Notes under the pieces: model-generated
Databases searched by the model: none
What the model saw: only the letters and a program-made list of their open reading frames with translations
What the model was told of the DNA's origin: nothing
Shown: in pieces, positions 6,052-6,741 of the stretch
Layout of the letters: every line of letters begins with the position of its first letter
Numbering within the stretch: position 1 is the stretch's first letter
Origin: RGIG3102 sp964369975
GTDB lineage: Bacteria > Bacillota > Clostridia > Oscillospirales > Ruminococcaceae
Assembly: GCA_964369975.1 (NCBI GenBank)
Contig: CAYJFZ010000037.1
Span: 1 to 6,741, forward strand
DNA: 6,741 nucleotides
Reading direction: 5' to 3'
Translations under genes and position numbers: made by a program

Positions 6052-6357
6052 ATGGGTGAAAACAAAAATTTGAGTGTAGTTCTGCCGATAGAATTGCATT
6101 CAAAGTTTTCTAAAGAGCGAGAAAATAATGGGTATATGAACAATAGCGAGTATCTAAAAGATATACTCACTACATACTATGATTATTTACAAAAAGGAGA
6201 ATTTAATATGTCAAAAGAAAATGTAAAAACACTAGCAATACAAATAACACCAGAACTAATGGAAAGAATTAAAACTCATTTAAAAAATACTGGAATGAGT
6301 CAAAAAGCATTTTTAATAAGTATAATTGAAAAAGAATTAAATAATAATAAAGAGTAG
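6052..6357 (+). CDS. tandem double ribbon-helix-helix protein
   Basis: This 101-residue protein contains two successive RHH-like units. The first is about residues 6-47: strand NLSVVLP, helix IELHSKFSKERENNG, turn, helix NNSEYLKDILTTYYDYL. The second is about 57-97: strand KTLAIQI, helix TPELMERIKTHLKNTG, then MSQKAFLISIIEKEL. RHH proteins bind DNA as dimers through the strand pair, so a DNA-binding role such as relaxosome accessory protein, transcriptional regulator or antitoxin-like factor is expected; which one is not shown. No toxin-like partner is evident. The start follows the second promoter-like block. The two units are joined at residue 52-53, exactly where a strong internal ribosome binding site and ATG occur, so the gene may be a fusion of two formerly separate genes. 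The next gene starts 10 nt after the stop. Confidence 0.72.
   Translation: MGENKNLSVVLPIELHSKFSKERENNGYMNNSEYLKDILTTYYDYLQKGEFNMSKENVKTLAIQITPELMERIKTHLKNTGMSQKAFLISIIEKELNNNKE
6193..6199 (+). promoter_or_regulatory. internal ribosome binding site for codon 53
   Basis: AAAGGAG within an A-rich context lies 8 nt before the in-frame ATG at 6208. It is as good as the site used by the full-length start at 6052, and the bases encode QKGE in the linker between the two RHH units. Confidence 0.75.
6208..6357 (+). CDS. single RHH-like protein from internal start (49 residues)
   Basis: Starting at the internal ATG gives MSKENVKTLAIQI and the rest of the second RHH unit, 49 residues in all. Small proteins beginning in this way (xSxENVKTLAxQI) are, as I recall, free-standing genes in related clostridial elements, sometimes misnamed as tautomerases. 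This suggests that the short form is the ancestral product and that the upstream unit has become joined to it. Both proteins could be made from one mRNA and could form mixed dimers. This is nested in frame within the longer gene and cannot be separated from it by sequence alone. Confidence 0.55.
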   Translation: MSKENVKTLAIQITPELMERIKTHLKNTGMSQKAFLISIIEKELNNNKE

Positions 6358-6367
6358 GTGAATATAA

Positions 6368-6700
6368 GTGTGCAGAAAAATAAGCGAAAAAGATTTATTA
6401 AATGAAGCTGACTTTGAAGGAGTTGTTTTACTAAACTATAAATGGGGGATAAAACAATTTATAAAATCATCATTAAAGAATTTCCCTGTAGAATTTGAAA
6501 GTATGTTTAATAATATAGAATATATAGAAAAAGAAAATGTAATTGATATAGTTGTAAGAAAAGAAGATGCACCAAAAGATGAAAACAGCTTAAAAATGTA
6601 TCTAATATCCACATGCTACTGGCTAGAATTTGAAATGGCAGTTACTATAACTGAATATAAAAAAGAGATAAAAGAAAGGAGAACGGTATTAGCAAAATAA
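6368..6700 (+). CDS. conserved-looking small protein of unknown function
   Basis: This 110-residue protein starts with GTG at 6368, 6 nt after AGGTGA (6356-6361), which overlaps the upstream stop; no ATG occurs before about residue 78, so GTG is the sensible choice. It has no signal peptide or membrane helix and reads as a compact soluble domain: EKDLLNEADFEGVVLLNYKWG near the start (in parts DLLNEADFEGV and NYKWG), then IEKENVIDIVVRKED, and ISTCYWLEFEMAV before a highly charged C-terminus (KKEIKERR). The layout reminds me of a small family in clostridial conjugative elements (possibly DUF6329), but that label is unverified. It is probably co-transcribed with the RHH gene and ends just before a terminator. 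No function can be given. Confidence 0.68.
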   Translation: MCRKISEKDLLNEADFEGVVLLNYKWGIKQFIKSSLKNFPVEFESMFNNIEYIEKENVIDIVVRKEDAPKDENSLKMYLISTCYWLEFEMAVTITEYKKEIKERRTVLAK

Positions 6701-6714
6701 ATAAAACGATATTT

Positions 6715-6739
6715 AAAGCACCACGAAAGTGGTGTTTTT
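6715..6739 (+). terminator. intrinsic terminator
   Basis: CACCAC (6719-6724) pairs with GTGGTG (6729-6734) around a GAAA tetraloop, extended by a G-U pair (6718/6735) and A-T pairs, and followed by five T (6735-6739). It lies 14 nt after the stop of the 110-residue protein gene and closes that transcription unit. Confidence 0.85.
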
Positions 6740-6741
6740 GT

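Noticed and set aside
6688..6741. A possible next gene starting with ATT at 6688, 6 nt after AAAGGAG, open to the window edge.
   Set aside because: ATT is a very rare start codon, and most of the frame is the terminator stem read as codons. The purine-rich site is explained by the Lys/Arg codons that end the upstream gene.
1..6741. tRNA, rRNA, CRISPR arrays, insertion sequence ends and attachment sites.
   Set aside because: No cloverleaf-like sequence, spaced repeats, transposase gene or terminal inverted repeats were found on reading both strands.

Overview
The window is visibly AT-rich and has strong AAAGGAG-type ribosome binding sites, which fits a low-GC Gram-positive host (Bacillota, most likely Clostridia). 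The gene content looks like the interior of an integrative and conjugative element. Five plus-strand genes at 74-3759 encode small membrane or exported proteins of the kind found in clostridial conjugative elements. Family names (DUF4320, DUF6550, DUF3852) are given from recognition of sequence features, not from a database search.

Layout. Positions 1-72 probably hold the end of an upstream gene. At 74-1014 two overlapping genes encode TadE/F-like pseudopilins, one of them a DUF4320-type protein. A promoter-like block at 1019-1083 precedes a DUF6550-like membrane-anchored acidic protein (1094-1540), which ends in a strong intrinsic terminator (1547-1582). That terminator directly abuts the ribosome binding site of a 602-residue exported, Trp-rich protein (1595-3403). 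A DUF3852-type protein with VirB2-like topology follows (3415-3759), with a 17-bp hairpin inside the start of its coding region.

The backbone is then interrupted by one long minus-strand gene (3825-5657). Its 610-residue product starts with a DUF4365-like, PD-(D/E)XK-type nuclease domain followed by a large region I do not recognise. It runs against the conjugation genes and is flanked by non-coding DNA, so it looks like cargo, possibly an antiviral or element-competition gene. A 394-nt AT-rich spacer follows.

From about 5977 the plus-strand element genes resume. They begin with a second copy of the promoter-like block seen at 1019-1083. It drives a protein with two tandem ribbon-helix-helix (RHH) domains (6052-6357). 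A strong internal ribosome binding site lies before codon 53, so a 49-residue single-RHH product is also likely. A conserved-looking 110-residue protein (6368-6700) follows and the unit closes with an intrinsic terminator (6715-6739).

Together the picture is a surface/pilus-like module and a small DNA-binding module of the same element under a shared promoter type, separated by a cargo gene with its own orientation. The most interesting points are the cargo protein, the duplicated promoter block, the in-frame dual RHH gene and the two hairpins placed at gene starts.
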